Notes: generated from the letters alone by a model not told the origin. Positions 33,493 through 46,569 are shown, counted from the first letter of the stretch. The stretch is DNA of 64,000 nt from Suillus spraguei (GCA_016800925.1 JABCPU010000132.1:1-64000), one strand, 5' to 3'. A program made the numbers and translations.

Positions 33493-35786
33493 ATGTCTCA
33501 AAAATATGCTCCATACGGCCTTTGGGAGTCCCCTATCACAGCTGATGCTATCGCTGAGGATGTATGTTCTCCAAATCGTTCTCGATCGCTTGGTAGCATC
33601 CGAAACTGACACGCACCGTAGAGCATCTCTATGAGCGACATATTTGTAGACCCGATCACGAAAGATATCTACTACATCGAACAGCGTGCATCAGAGGGTG
33701 GTCGATACGTGCTTCTGAGCAACAAGACTCAAAGTGAAGTCTTCGCTAAGAATTTCAATGCACGCACGCGCGTTCATGAGTATGGTGGAGCTGCTGCTAT
33801 CGCCTATAACGGGACTGTGTACTCTTCAAATTTCGCGGACTTCCTTGTCTATGCTGCGAAAGATGGGAAGATCAAACCAATCACACCAGGTGCTTATTTT
33901 AATACCCCGAACTACAACACCGTACTAACGTTCCATGTACAGAGGATCCGAAGAAGATTTATCGTTACGCAGATTTCTGTGTGCACCCAGTCCACACTGA
34001 CCTAGTCGTCGCAATTTTAGAGGACCATACCCACGATACGCCGCAAACTGTGCGCAACTCTCTTTGCGTTATCAATTCCACAGCTACGACTGTCACATCC
34101 TTGGTTTGCACTGAGAATGCACAAAGAGAGTTTTATGCAGCGCCAACCTTCTCCCCCTCTGGCGATAGGCTCGCATGGCAATTCTGGGAGCACCCAGACA
34201 TGCCTTGGGAGGGAGGACAGCTCTACGTGGCTGACGTCTATTACAACCCCACTACCCATGCACTTAGCCTCAGCAACACAAAACTGGTAGCCGGTAGTGC
34301 TAGCACAATCAGCGCATGTTACCCCTCGTGGGCCTCCGACGACAAGCTTCTCTTCACATCTGATGAAGGAGAAGAGGGAAACAGGTTCGCAAACCTATGG
34401 GTGTGCACTCAGGCGCGCACAAAACCAGTCCTCTCGTCTGCTGTGCAACAAGACTTCTGCATGCCACCCTGGACGCTTGGAAATTACCCATTTGCGTCTC
34501 TTGACGATAATGGCACAAAAGCTATCTGTGTTGCATGGCGAGGCGGCCGAAGCGTCCTGTATGTTGTTGATATCACCACAGGATCCTACAATGAGATCAA
34601 AAACGAATCGTTCGACTTTGTAGTCATTGAACATGTCCGTCGCGTGTCGGACTATACCTTTGTATTCACGGGATTGCAAAGCAATGCCCCTGGCGCTGCT
34701 ATGCTCTGTACTCTTACCGGATCATCATTCGCGCCCGATTTTCAGGTACTCAAATCTACGGCATTGATGTCCGCTGCACCGTTTCCTGAGGGCATCATTT
34801 CGCTTCCAACCCCTCTTGAACTCAAACTGGCAGATAACAAGATTGTGTATGCCGTGTACTACGCTCCAAAAAACCCAGCGTATGCGGGTTCGAGCATTCC
34901 AAACGAAAAGCCTCCCTGTGTGCTTGGCGTACACGGTGGCCCCACAGGATTAGAAACCCAGAATTTGAACTGGTTGAAGCAGTATTTCACAAGCAGAGGA
35001 TATGCTTGGTAGGTCCTGATGCACTTACATGATCATCATACTCATCAATCACAGGTTGGATATAAACTATAGTGGTTCTTCGTGCTACGGACGTGCATAT
35101 GTGTACGTTCATGTTTATCATCGTCCTTTACATGGAGTAGTACTGAAGATGTGACTAGGGAGCGCCTCAAAGGGAACTGGGGTATTGCCGACGTGAGCGA
35201 CTGCATCGAAGCAGTCCAATCGCCCGAACTCCGTTCCCTCATCGACACCCAGCGCACTGCGATCCGCGGCGGGAGCTCAGGCGGATATACTGTCCTTGCC
35301 TCTATTTCTCTCACCTCCTCTGCGGCAAGCAAGACGAAGTTTTTCGCGAGTGCCACGAGCAACTATGGGATCTCAAACTTAGAGCTGCTTGCAGATGATA
35401 CACACAAATTCGAACTTCTGTACATGACAAAGCTTCTCGGCGGTACGAAGGAAGAGATACCAGATGTCTATCATGACCGGAGTCCAATGTATTTTTCTTC
35501 GAGAATTGAGACACCGTTGCTCGTAAGTTTATGTGTTGATGAAAGTGCGTTCTGATGGGTAGATCATGCTTCCAAGGTTCTTCAAGGCAATGATGATGAA
35601 GTTGTTCCGCCTGCACAATCGTGGACTATCATTGATGGCGTCATTAAAAACAAGGGGCATGTTGAGGCGCACTTCTTCGATGGTGAACAGCATGGGTGGC
35701 GCACGTCAGGGACGATCAAGAGGGCGATTGAGTTCGAGAGGGAATGGTACGAGAGGAGCATGGTGAGGACCTCTGTTAGTAAGTGA
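33493..35786 (+). CDS. S9 family serine peptidase (prolyl-oligopeptidase / acylaminoacyl-peptidase-like)
   Basis: Predicted oligopeptidase with an N-terminal beta-propeller and C-terminal alpha/beta-hydrolase domain; substrate unknown. Exons: 33493-33561, 33622-33889, 33943-35008, 35055-35100, about 35157-35523 and about 35563-35786. Propeller repeats include 'RTRVHEYGGAAAIAYNGTVY' and 'FSPSGDRLAWQFWEHPDMPW'. The hydrolase part has 'PPCVLGVHGGPTGLETQN', 'LDINYSGSSCYGRAY' and the nucleophile elbow 'AIRGGSSGGYTVLASI'. The Asp region is 'LLILQGNDDEVVPPAQS' and the His is in 'HFFDGEQHGWRTS'. The triad is therefore complete. There is no signal peptide, so it is probably cytosolic. The junction before 'RERLKGNWGIADVSDC' was not resolved. 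Confidence 0.88.
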
Positions 35787-35799
35787 GAATGAAATAGTG

Positions 35800-36995
35800 G
35801 TAGTGTATCATTGGATGTATGAATATCAGCGAAGGGAATGAAACAGAGAATCTGTGCGCGACGCATGTTCTTTCCAACGGGGCTTAGATAGTAACTGGTC
35901 ACGATAGTGTATGATGGGAGTCTTGAAGACGCGGCTTTGAACCTGGAGAAGTAAAACATCGGATTGTACTAATTCCACGGCGCCTGGCACAGCCTAATAA
36001 GTAAGTAAGCTATTATTAGATTCAGAACAAACTACATAGACAACATGGACACTCCCGCCCCACCACTCCCTTCGCCGGGTATCACTAAGTAGATTATTTC
36101 GGTCCCGACGAAGGGTATCTATTACACGTCAGACTCGGTGCTGTTGTACCAATCCCGCTTCCTAGTAGCTCAACCTTCAGGCTCGTAGGCACCATCAGCT
36201 GTCCGATTCTGTCGTGGTACCGCTACAAGGCAAACAAAGGAATTACTAGATATGTCCACACTATTTCTGACTCTTTCTCCGGTATGATGCATTTGTTAAA
36301 TCGAGACGAATACGAAAAGAAAGTTCAGTATTCGCTTCGAAGGTCAACCGACACATGTCTCTCCATCAAAGATGATCCCGAAAGAATTGCGCGATCTTCA
36401 AGACCTGTTGGCGTCACTAAGCAACGTATCCGATTCGAGGAGGTACAGCTACGAGGGCAGTCGCGTGAACGATCGAACGAGGATGGAATTGCTCATGTTG
36501 AACATTTTTGACAATGACACGCTAGTAGAACTTCCTCGACCGGGCACATGCGTGATGGCGATTGGCAGTATTACTGAGACCTGAACCAGAAAACACAAGA
36601 AACGACGTGACAGTAGGATATGGATATGTTCGCCCAAGAAGAGGTATGGACAGTAGCCGTTGAGGTGTGTACCCATTTTATTGTGTTGTCTTATCTTATC
36701 GATGCCGCAACTGTAGTAACTTTGATTATGGTCGCAGACATTTGCTGCCAGAACAAATGCTTGCACACAATGTGGTGTCGCCGAGATGTCTCATCTAGTT
36801 TGACCGCCCAAGAGACGCTGCATCCATCGATGCTCAAGCTAGCGAGTATTATGTTGTTCAATCACAAACTGCATGAATTAGACAGTCTCATTTATACCCT
36901 CGTGTCATACTTGCATCGCCAATCTATAATCGTTGATGAGGAAGCTAATACAATACAGATGCCCCTCTGACAGGAGCTTTAATCCCCTCTTCATT
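35800..36995. other. Region without a recognised gene
   Basis: Short plus-strand frames (36372-36584, 'RVNDRTRMELLMLNIFDND'; 36620-36970) look protein-like in places, and a GTGTGT...GCAG intron could follow 'EEVWTVAVE'. However, the pieces are broken by stops and match nothing I know. It may be a decayed gene on the plus strand. Confidence 0.35.
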
Positions 36996-37003
36996 TGTGC
37001 TGC

Positions 37004-37908
37004 CTAGCGGGGTTCGTTGACTTGCGGGCAATATTTCTGGCCAGGCAAGATTTCCAGCAAGTCAAGAACTTTCCCGCAAATAGTAACCTCCTTCGCGACC
37101 GAGAGCAAGGGATCGACGATATCCATATCAACTTCGTTTGGCGGTGTGACCATCTTCAAGTCTACCGTCGGCTCGTGGCAAGTTACCACCACCAAAGCCG
37201 CCATAATGCATTCAATTTCCGGTGGTTTCAGTTATTCCACCACCACCGTCAATTTTTGCAACATTGGGAGATGGAACCCATCGAATATGTCGATGAATTC
37301 CTGCCGATTCGAAGTGAGGGGAAAAGTCATTGATTCAAGATGAGATTGTGTGACTGTGTCAATTCTATCACCAGAACCTAGGGAATAATCATCCACCACC
37401 ATGGTCTCCAGATGCTGAAGTGAAGCGTACAGCGTTGACGGAAGTGAGTTGAAGGCGGAGATGACGTATATCTTTGCAGATAGGAGCGGGTCTGGCAGGA
37501 AAATCACTTCGATTGAAGATGTGTAGGTAACGGAGACTTGGTGCGTTAAATCTCCTGAACTCTCGCAGGAAACATTTCAATGTTCTCAACCGGGATGTAT
37601 CAACATTATCACACCAGTTATGAATGGCAGGTGACATGATAGCCACTGTTTCCCAACACCCCCTTGCAGAAAGCAGTATTTCGAGCAGTCGACAATCCGC
37701 TCCTGATTTGTATGGGCGGAGCCATGGATACGCGACCAGATTTCAGTCGTTGAATGTGCAATATCTCGCCAGAGGCGACACACGCGGGTGAAAAGTAGGG
37801 GAGGACTAGCAACATCGGCAGAGATGCATGTGTCTCCAAATGAAAATATACTGGGATTTGCTGGAATATCGTATAAGATGAGCAAGAATATATGTTGTAG
37901 AAGTTCAA
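37004..37908 (-). pseudogene. F-box-like protein with decayed frame
   Basis: Minus-strand sequence starts with an F-box-like segment ('VELLQHIFLLILYDI'), then 'PLLFTRVCRLWRDIAHSTTE', the phrase that follows the F-box in agaricomycete families. Leucine-rich repeat-like pieces follow in three frames ('LRTLKCFLREFRRFNAPSLR', 'SLQHLETMVVDDYSLGSG', 'VTICGKVLDLLEILPG'). The frame changes near 37640 and 37500 cannot be bridged by obvious introns. It is either a pseudogene or a gene hit by several indels. Live relatives are substrate receptors of SCF ubiquitin ligases. Confidence 0.6.
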
Positions 37909-37919
37909 CGGAGATCCAT

Positions 37920-38580
37920 GTAAGCTGGACGCTTACTACGTGCTTACTAAATCACCGTCATGTGATTCTTCCCTTCATATTCCACCAAACTGCGTCATAA
38001 AATACTAGACTCGAGTCTCTTACCTACCGCCATCTACCCACTAGATACAATGCATTATAACACACAGTTTCGTCCTGTTATCTCGCTCGATTCGTTTAGT
38101 GTTCCTCGCCGAACTCCACGGCTGGGTCACAATCCAGTCGGATAGTTCATTCTAGTTGGAATTTTGTTTGCTGCAAAAAGGGAAATGGACTCCGCTTCGG
38201 TTGACATTCGACAGTAATTGTTATCGTTCAATTTGGCGCTAGATCGCACATAAAGGAGCTTAATGTGCACAAGGAACCGTACTTTATTCTACCCTGCCAT
38301 TCGGTCTCCCTCTAGCTAAAATGCCTTTGGAGTACCCAAATAGGAGCCTCGGTTACTACTGGACCCGGCTCGGATGATATCCCAAACAAACCTAAATAAC
38401 CTATATTTTCTCATCGCCAAGTTAGCTTGGTTCTCTCGAACAACTAGTTACTATCAGCTGGTGGGTCTTACTACAAAGATCGCACCAAAAGCTGACAATC
38501 ATATGGTTTGAGCACAGGAGGACATTACTTACCACAACAGGTCAACATATCCATCATATCTTAAGACGCCCCTCTCGTTT
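37920..38580. other. Intergenic, nothing recognised
   Basis: AT-rich spacer between the F-box relic and the gene starting at 38588. No open frame of note. Confidence 0.4.
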
Positions 38581-38587
38581 CACTACC

Positions 38588-41043
38588 ATGATTCCGCGAA
38601 TCTCCAAGCGGTATGCCAGCACAACCAAGCCTCGCAAGGGCACAAAGGGTGCTCATGGCGCATCACCGGTACATCCACCCATATCGCCAGAAGAGCAGGC
38701 ACGCATCATAAGGCGTCGCATCGAGAAGGCCGAGAGAGACGAGCGTATGGACATAACCATGGCACTGACTCCGGTCAAGACGTGAGTATCTTTGCTGCAT
38801 CGTTCTTCCTTAGTCCATGTATTCCGCACGAGAACCCACGGATACTGTGCCAATGGGCTAGTTTGCTGGCGTGGCTTCATGATGTCATTGACGTTATTCC
38901 TGGAACCATTATCGTCCGCGTGACCTTGAGGCACGCGGTCTCCATTTATCTTCGCTTTGTCGTATATTTCCTCATCGTGCTAATATTTTCCCTCGGTGTT
39001 GACCATTCTTCTCTTCACCAGGTACATGGGAGGTTTTACCCGCCCCCGTGACCTACGCGCTCTGTATTGGTCAAAGGACGGTCCCTACCATGAACAAAAG
39101 AGGTCTTACGAAACGCCCTCTCCTGCAGCTTATGTCCCTCACACCGTTTACCTTCTCGAAGCCCGCCATTTAACCAAGCATGGTGTAGGACGTGCTGACT
39201 CCATTGAGCATGTTGTCGGCGTCTGCCGTGAATGCGATTTCCCGGATGTCCTTGCCAAATATAATTCTGCCCTTTCTCCGGCAGTTGAAACTATGGACAA
39301 CGCCCGTTGGCCCTGGGTAGCGCAAACACGTCCAAAGCGTGTCAAGTGGTGGAATCCTGGGGAAGATCCCAAGGAGATTGCGCAGGGGATTACTGAAGAC
39401 AGTCAATGCGAGGCTGAGGATGTAGTAGCATTCAGCAGCGAGAACAAGGGGTTTGAAATACCCGTCAGCAAGGAAAAATTTATTCTACCCAAGCTCACTA
39501 CGACTGTGCAACAAGTCCGAGCCTTCCACTCATCGACCCGTTGCCCCTATCCCTCCGAGTCTTACAACGAAGAACACATCGTTCCCAACTTTTACATCAA
39601 GCACAAGAAAGATCGCAAGCGCCAGGCGGACAAGCTAATGAAATCACCTGTCACGCCGTCTACCACTTCTCCTTCTGCCACTGATACCGCTGGTCTTGAT
39701 GTCACGGCTGCTGAAGAAGCTATCCACGATCCGACCCGACAAACTAAAGCCGTGAAAAGACGCAAGCATGAGGAGTCTGCACTTATGGAACACCTCTCAG
39801 ACTCTATTCTTGGCGACGACCTTGTGGCTAGTACACGCCGCCTTGTCACCAAGATCCCTGTCGAGCACTACGACAAGGATGGCAATCTTGTACATCCAAG
39901 CGGGTTTGTGGTTCCTGGCAAGGGTCACTCAAGCACTAGTGATGCTGCACGTGCCAAAGAGCGGGCGAGAGATGAGGACGAAGAACGCGCTGCACAGACA
40001 GCCTCAGTAGCTGAACGTGTCCTCGAATCCGACTTCGATCACGTGCATTCCGCCATGGCGAGTACGCGCCCACGTTCTCATAAGGTTCCTTTTGAAATCA
40101 GGGAGCCTGACGGGACGGTGAAACACCCGAGCGGCTTCGTTCCTCCAACTCCCGCCAACGAGTTCAAGTATTCTGACAGCGCCAGTCTCGAGCGGGGTCT
40201 CGCGGGTGCTATTAGCAGACAACGCGCCCGTGACGCGGAAAACAACAGCTCCACGATCATGAAGGGTCGTCGTATGCACACCACTGCCGTTTTGCGTGCA
40301 AGCGAGGTAGCGCTTCCAACCCGTCTCATGCAGCCTGAGCCTGCCCCTGAAATTGACTCTCAGGCCTCATCAGTACTCTCCGAAAGCGAGCCAAACCACA
40401 TTGACTCTGTCCGCGCCAAATACCTCCCAATCCTTGCACAAGAGCCCTTTTTTCGACCCCTCTTGACGTTGACAGTTTCTACCAGACCTCTTGCCAACAG
40501 TCTAGTGCGCCTTTCGCGTGCCCTTCCTCGTGGCCTTCCTTTCTATGCGTCCATCGAGCCAGAGGACCGCAAGTTTTCGGACTCCTTTTCTTCCCGCATG
40601 CGCAACCTCCGTCTGAAACGTATGCAGGACCTCGCAGTAGCGATGGCACAGGGGCTGTCCGGTGCCCGTGGTGGCTTCGTAGGCATCCGGTTCTCTCCTG
40701 ACGAACGAGGACGGGGTGTGGATGGGGAGGGTCTCGACAAGGCTTTAGACTGGGATAAACGTGTTATTGGTGTCGGAATTGGTAATTGGTTCTCTCGTGC
40801 GCATGAATTGAAAGAGGGGTTCAAGATGGACGCAGCGGAGGACTCGTCACTCCCTATACCTCTGAGGGAGTGCGACTAGACAGTGGCCCATTCAAGATCT
40901 ACGGGCTTGATCACTGGGGCAGGCGTATCTGCGACGAGACGGGCGAGGAGCTTGCGTACCCGTCGAAGTCTGCGCAGGCTCACCCAGCAGAGCAAGATAA
41001 TTTTGATGCGCTTGCGGAGACAAAGGGAACTGGAGAAGCGTAG
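38588..41043 (+). CDS. Large unrecognised protein, probably mitochondrial
   Basis: I do not recognise the family. Exon 1 (38588-38781) starts 'MIPRISKRYASTTKPRKGTK', basic and Ser/Thr-rich like a mitochondrial presequence. An intron of about 240 nt ends at CACCAG near 39021, and one long exon follows. The N-terminal part ('YMGGFTRPRDLRALYWSKDG', 'VKWWNPGEDPKEIAQGI') looks globular. The middle is charged and holds two copies of a motif, 'DKDGNLVHPSGFVVPGKG' and 'EPDGTVKHPSGFVPPTPA'. The C-terminal part ('AMAQGLSGARGGFVGIRFSP') is globular again. The frame stops at 40877, but one extra G in the run 40816-40819 continues it through 'SGGLVTPYTSEGVRLDSG' and 'PFKIYGLDHWGRRICDETGE' to a stop at 41041. 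The extension is so protein-like that I include it. About 760 residues in all. Confidence 0.65.
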
Positions 41044-41416
41044 GTGGAGAGGTGGCTCACGATCGCGAGAAAACTGTTTGCCAGGGTCGTGCTATGACGA
41101 GAATGTGTTGTGTTGCTCTACAGACGGTTGGTCATAGAGATTGTATTTGTATCATACCCATCATCACACTTGTGTTCTTACAGTACCATTCAAGCATCTT
41201 GTTTATATTCTGATGCGTTTGTTTTAAATGATAGTCACTGAACAATGCTTTGATAATATCGATACTTTGAAGTTCCTGGGACTTTGATCATGGGAAATCC
41301 GTGACCGCCAGTGCCCGACATCAAATCATTAATCAAAACAAGTTATCTTCGCCCTACATTTCCAAAATGGAGCGTTCTTCAACGTTCAAAAACCAGCTGG
41401 TTTCAAGTATTCCAAC

Positions 41417-42034
41417 ATGTCCACCATTCCTACAGGCACATATGTTATCATGAATGCCACAACGCACACATACCTGAATGTACTTTCTTTCCAGCCCGTT
41501 CCAGGTGATATAGTCAATAGTGTTGGAAATCACTTAGGAAATGACATGGTGTGTTTACCCCACGCCAATCATCATGCGCTTCATTGTATCCTTCGCAGTG
41601 GAACGTGTTGAAAACTGAGTCGTGCGGGGTAACTATACAGTCCTACGGGACTGGTGCCTTCCTTTCCTTCGATCCGTCAAATAAAAGCGACACTCCCGCT
41701 GGCAGCGTTGTTACCAGTAACTCAATTTATCCGTGGAGTCTGCAGCAAAACACCGTAGTCCCGTATGCATGGTAGTAAGTATCAAACCAACGTTCATCTC
41801 TAAGCGAAGAAGAGGTTGATCTTCAAAAAATACTAGTATCGTCGACCATTACACTGGTAAAGGACTTGCAGTGAAGGACAACTCCCCTGCAAATGCAGTA
41901 CAAGTACGCTTCAAACCTTTCTTTTAAAGTGCGTCTCTCAATTATATTTCCAGGTTCTCGAGTTGGGATTGACAAATAACGGAAGCCAAGCTTGGTTCTT
42001 CATCGCAAAGGAACCTCTAGCTGGTACCAACTAA
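41417..42034 (+). CDS. Small ricin-B-like (beta-trefoil) lectin, copy 1
   Basis: Predicted single-domain carbohydrate-binding protein with no signal peptide, like many cytosolic mushroom lectins. Four exons: 'MSTIPTGTYVIMNATTHTYL...GNHLGNDM', 'WNVLKTESCGVTIQSYGTG...QQNTVVPYAW', 'YIVDHYTGKGLAVKDNSPAN' and 'VLELGLTNNGSQAWFFIAKE...AGTN'. The three exon groups correspond to the three trefoil lobes, with 'G.YVIMN....TYLNV' and 'W.F' repeats. The stop is at 42032. Copy 2 (51471-52083) shares all intron positions. A defensive role against grazers is known for some relatives; nothing here shows it. Confidence 0.82.
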
Positions 42035-42039
42035 TTGTC

Positions 42040-42930
42040 ACTCAGTATCGACAAGATTGACGTCCTCGGAGACTTAGTATCTTTCTGGTATTGATTAATT
42101 TGACTCAGTAGAAAAGTGTCGAACGTTGGGGGTCTTTAACATTGTACAATCACGACTCATTAAAATTTTGAAGAGAGTGAGTGCGACTTTAAACACAAAA
42201 GATTTTTAACCGTTGCAGTGTCGGACACAAGTTCGGTGTCTTTTCTACAGGCATAATACTATCGAGCCTCCACGAGCTGCATGAGTGAGTGAAGGGGATC
42301 AAACACCCGCAAGCACTATGTAGACTCGGGGTGATAGCCTGAGAGATAACTGCACATCGCGGACTACGTGGATCGCGAAGGGTGATAACAAGCATACAGC
42401 AATCTAGCAGGACACAAAAACTGCGGACGGAGAAGCTGTGTCCTCGAGGTCTTGAAGAGCAGTTTCATCGTCTGATAGATTTGAAGGCAGCCGCTGCAGG
42501 CTAGCGCTCTAGTATCTGCTTAGGGCATGGAAGGACTGGTTTCCCTATAGATTCGCTGGTCATGCACGTCCAGTCTAATGCTCAAAAGAGAATGCCGTGT
42601 TTCACAAATGGTTTAGACTGAAGTTAGTCAACACAGGTGCAGGACATAAGCTTCTTTGTCTCGCTGCTTGCATGAAAAATGAAATGACGACTGCGGTTTC
42701 AACTTGAAATCTGACCGTGAAAGAATTTAGTCATTCAGATAACAGTCTTGGATAACAGAATAAGGATCAGTAGGTATATCATTCAAGGCGTCGAGCAGAT
42801 AAAATCTAGGTATTGGTTTGAACCAAGGATTCAGTCACGGTCCTGGCGCACATGGAGACTTGTATATATTGACAAGATCATAAGTGACCGAGGACAATGG
42901 GTAAGGCAAATAAGTATGGCCACCGTATAT
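42040..42930. other. Intergenic, nothing recognised
   Basis: No gene, RNA or repeat supported between the lectin and the convergent F-box gene. Confidence 0.4.
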
Positions 42931-42933
42931 ATA

Positions 42934-44580
42934 CTAGTACAACAAAAGCAGTTCTGGGACTGGGACCAAAGGATTGGAGTGTTGAATATTTGGGTCTATG
43001 CTGTCAGGTTGGAGGATTCGGATCCGGTTCACCTGAGGGAAAAGCTTTGAGAAAAGTATCCCAAAATAAGAACCATAAAAGTTTCGTATGTATTCCTCAT
43101 CTCGAGGGTATTTCAGCGTGAGATCTTCCAACCTACAATCCAAGTTAGGGGGCTCAAGGGCGCGTAGGCTTAGTTCGTCCATGTCATAGTCATCGTCCAC
43201 AGTACTGAGTGTGATGCCAATGCAAAGTTTCTTCAAGTTAGGGCACAGCTCGACGAATCTGACGACCTCGGCACTGTAACCCACTGTGGCCTGGGTGCCG
43301 CGCCGGACATGCTCCCATCCGTCTTGTTGAGGAGCAATACCTCAAGGCGGCGCCATGCTTCTGCCATTTCCGTCAAATCATCGGCGCCGATGCTCATACA
43401 TGATCTCGTATCGATGTCCACAACCCGAAGTTGACTGAGGTAGAAGAGTGGCCGTATGGTGTCAATGGTAATGACCGTACTGGATGACAATCGGCAGGGT
43501 ATTATTAATTCGGATAAATATATGCACTGCAGGTTCTTGAAAGCCTCGCGCACATGGAGCGAGTCACAGAGTACCTGCAGTAGGCCTGGGTCAAACTTGA
43601 CCTCCGATCGAAGTGTCATTGACTTGAGTTTATGAGGCCATAGACGTGTGAAGACTTCGACGTCTTGCCATTCTTTGATCTCCCAATCAACACTGTCAAT
43701 GTTTTCAAAGAGAATTGGGCTGCGGGATGGACCAAGAATATCCTCGAGGTCACTACTGGTGGGTAGATGCGAGCCGATATCGGTAAGGAATGATAGTCCA
43801 CCAAGATATACTAGGGCATCCTTTGTCATGGCTGGCACGGTGACTACCCGTAGGTTCGGCATTTGTTGGATAGCATGCGACATCGGTAGAACGAAAGGCG
43901 CATCCCGTTCGCGAAATAGGTGATAGGATGTTAAAACCGTAAGGTTTTTGAGCAATGGACAATGTGAAGGCAAGGATTGAAAGACAGTGCGCAAATGGTG
44001 GCCACCTCTCTCGTAATCGCGGATGCTGATGAAAAAATGCTGCAGACGCGGGCCAAGCAGGGGAGGGACTAGGTAAAGTAATCCACAAGGAAATCCGATC
44101 TCCAAGCGTCGTATGTTTGGCAGCAGAACCTCGGAAGAGCCAGCAATGGCTTGTAGAAATGATTGCGTAAGATGATAGCGCCGCCAATAATTCATGCCCA
44201 CTTGTAAAGACCGAACACGATATCCATAGCGAGCAATAATGGCTAGCTGAGCTTCTGTTAGGATCTGTGACATCAATGAGCTATGTGTGTTTCTCCTGGA
44301 AAACTAGACTTACGATGGGGTATTCTTTGTCCTCTTGCAGCGCTTTTTGCGGGGCCGGAATAATCCCAGCGCATCGCATGAGGGGTTCAACACCCTTGAA
44401 GTTGTTCCAGAGAGCATCCAATGCTTGCTCCGAAAAGGTGCGACAAGTTAATGCCAATGCTAATAATGTCGGTGCCGAAGATGTAACATATTCGACTGGC
44501 GATCCACCGGAATGTGCGTCATCGCCGATATGGCCTATGATATTGGATAGAATTTCAGAAATAAGTAGTGCACGATGCAT
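42934..44580 (-). CDS. F-box protein with leucine-rich C-terminal region (one frameshift)
   Basis: Likely substrate receptor of an SCF ubiquitin ligase. Exon 1 (ATG at 44580) has the F-box ('ALLISEILSNIIGHIG') and 'LLALALTCRTFSEQALDALW'. It ends 'EDKEYPI' before GTAAGT. Exon 2 begins near 44266 ('ILTEAQLAIIARYGYRVRSL') and carries leucine-rich segments ('LPNIRRLEIGFPCGLLYLVP', 'LLKNLTVLTSYHLFRE', 'LYLSELIIPCRL', 'QLRVVDIDTRSCMSIGADDL', 'AWRRLEVLLLNKTDG'). At about 43318 the frame is lost by one base. The neighbouring frame continues convincingly ('RFVELCPNLKKLCIGITLS', 'DEEYIRNFYGSYFGILFSKL') to 42934. Total length, about 555 residues, is typical of the family. Confidence 0.82.
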
Positions 44581-44889
44581 TGTAAAGTTGAAAGAGGATA
44601 TTACTGAAGCTATCAGGAGAGGTTGTGATGATTCTGAATGAGCCTTTCAGTTTCAAGGGTCTTTTAAATCGAAACGAGCTGTGGAAAGTCCACAGGCAAA
44701 AGCAAGGACAATGGGTAGCACCATGGTGGGCAATCCGATCGGAGTATCTGAGTATGTCAGAATCACTGTGTACTGCATATAAATGAGTCGGAAATCCACC
44801 GCTATTTATCACTAGCGTGTTGTGTCTAGGGAATGTGGCATACAGCGATGCTCCAATTTTTAGATCACAGGTCAAGAGATGACTTTCAT

Positions 44890-45250
44890 AAATTCATAAG
44901 TTCCACCATGTTGGAGCTTAAGTGAAGCTTTGAAGGTCTTGTGAAGGTCGTTGTCAAACTTGGAAGACTATACATAGAAGTTTGATTTGCATTGATGAAG
45001 CGGAGTCGCTTTGATAATGTAATACTTGGGTTGAATCAATGCGCTGACTCAGCCTGGCGGCCACAACAGATTCGGAGAGAACAATTACGAGCCACGTTTT
45101 ACTTGGAACTTTGCGTCACGGTAAGAGCCGAAGGACGTGAGGACAACTTTAGAGCATAATACCCTTTGTATATTTACCACCATCTAATTACGGTGGTATG
45201 TTTTCTCCAGCTGTGGGATGTATGTACTAAGAAGTTTGGGAATCGAGGTT
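44890..45250. other. Intergenic, nothing recognised
   Basis: Short spacer without supported features, between the F-box gene and an F-box-like relic. Confidence 0.35.
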
Positions 45251-45258
45251 CAAACCAG

Positions 45259-46231
45259 TCAGGAATGAATTAACGGTGTTTCGCCCAAAGGAAAAGCTTT
45301 TTTACAAGTATGTCTAACCTCGAGTGGTGAGTATCCAATAGCGAGGAATCTCAACGCGAGAAATTCTGAAGTACCCGGCGAGTCACAGCCCACGACTGGG
45401 TTTGAGGTGTTTAAATTAAAGTCTTTGTCCAAATCAGCGGACGGCCTGAGCGTAAAATTGACGCAGAATTCTGTCAAGCGAGCCTGCGAGGCCACAGCTT
45501 GAATAATCTGAAGACCTCAGCTCAGTGATGTAACCACCAGTGGCATGGGATCATATCACCCATACGTCTTGTTGAAGAGCAGAATGGTTAACCTCAAGAC
45601 AAGGCAGGTGTTTGGCAGGCTCCAACGCTATTTTCTTCGTGGGGCCATCTTCGTCCACGTCAATAGACCGCCCAGTATCGAATTCTACAATGCGATAGGG
45701 CACTGAGGTAGAACAATAGCAGTGCGATGTCATTTGTGATGGCGATGAAAGAAACCACGGGTATGACCCGCAGGTGCCAGGTTCCCGAAGGCCCCGTCAG
45801 TACGAGGTGAGTCAAAAAGTTCCTGCAGCACGGCCCGGGTTGAATTTGGCCCCATATTAGCCTGATATCGAAGTGATGGCGTGGTGATTTTACGAAGATC
45901 TGGCCTTTCACCATTCCAGTTAGTGACAAGCCAAAGATATATCCTGGATCACCGGGAAGTGCACCTTCAGGTGAGTGATGAGATCTGACAGTCGACTCAG
46001 ATAAGTTAGGACGTCCTTGGCTAGTATTAGTAGGAGAGGAGCACGTCGGTCAGAGGAGACGACAAAAAAGGGCTTATAAGGTTCGCATGACTCACGGAAC
46101 AAGGACACATCCTCAAAGTGACGTAACGGGGCGAAGATTTTACACGTCCTTTGCGTCCGACTTCTCCCGCTAACAGTCGCAATGTGGACAACCACTCCCC
46201 TCAGCAACACTTGCTTCACTGACCTGGACAA
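45259..46231 (-). pseudogene. Decayed leucine-rich / F-box-like relic
   Basis: Four short minus-strand frames follow each other with stops between: 46231-45920 ('CKIFAPLRHFEDVSLFRES', 'VLTYLSRLSDLITHLKVHFP'), 45929-45660 ('RNFLTHLVLTGPSGTWHLRV'), 45733-45551 ('LEPAKHLPCLEVNHSALQQD') and 45495-45259 ('LALRFLAIGYSPLEVRHT'). Their order and leucine spacing resemble the C-terminal half of the F-box gene just to the left, so this is probably a degenerate paralogue without its F-box. Confidence 0.45.
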
Positions 46232-46569
46232 TGATGTTCTGCCAAAGTGTATTCGTGAAGGGTAGTACCTCTACCGAAATGAACATGAGGCATGAGGAAA
46301 GTCAATGAACGTAACCGTTGGTAAACAGGCGAATTGTAGATTCTTGTCAACTGTCAGGATCGAAAGCAAATTGTCTCTCGCCACATTTTATCGGGAACTC
46401 GAATCATTGCACTCGCCATGATGACTTCGGATCGCAACTACCTCATCATTACTTTTTCGAGAGGGGACATTTCATACGTGCCACGGTCATCGCGTTCGCT
46501 GGCACATAACTTGAAGTATGTATATATAATGGGATACTGAGTATGATATTGCTTTTCATTAAGCCGGAT

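Noticed and set aside
36372..36584. Possible chromatin-associated (Sgf29-like) protein fragment
   Set aside because: A vague resemblance in 'RTRMELLMLNIFDND' only; no Tudor motif and the frame stops soon after.
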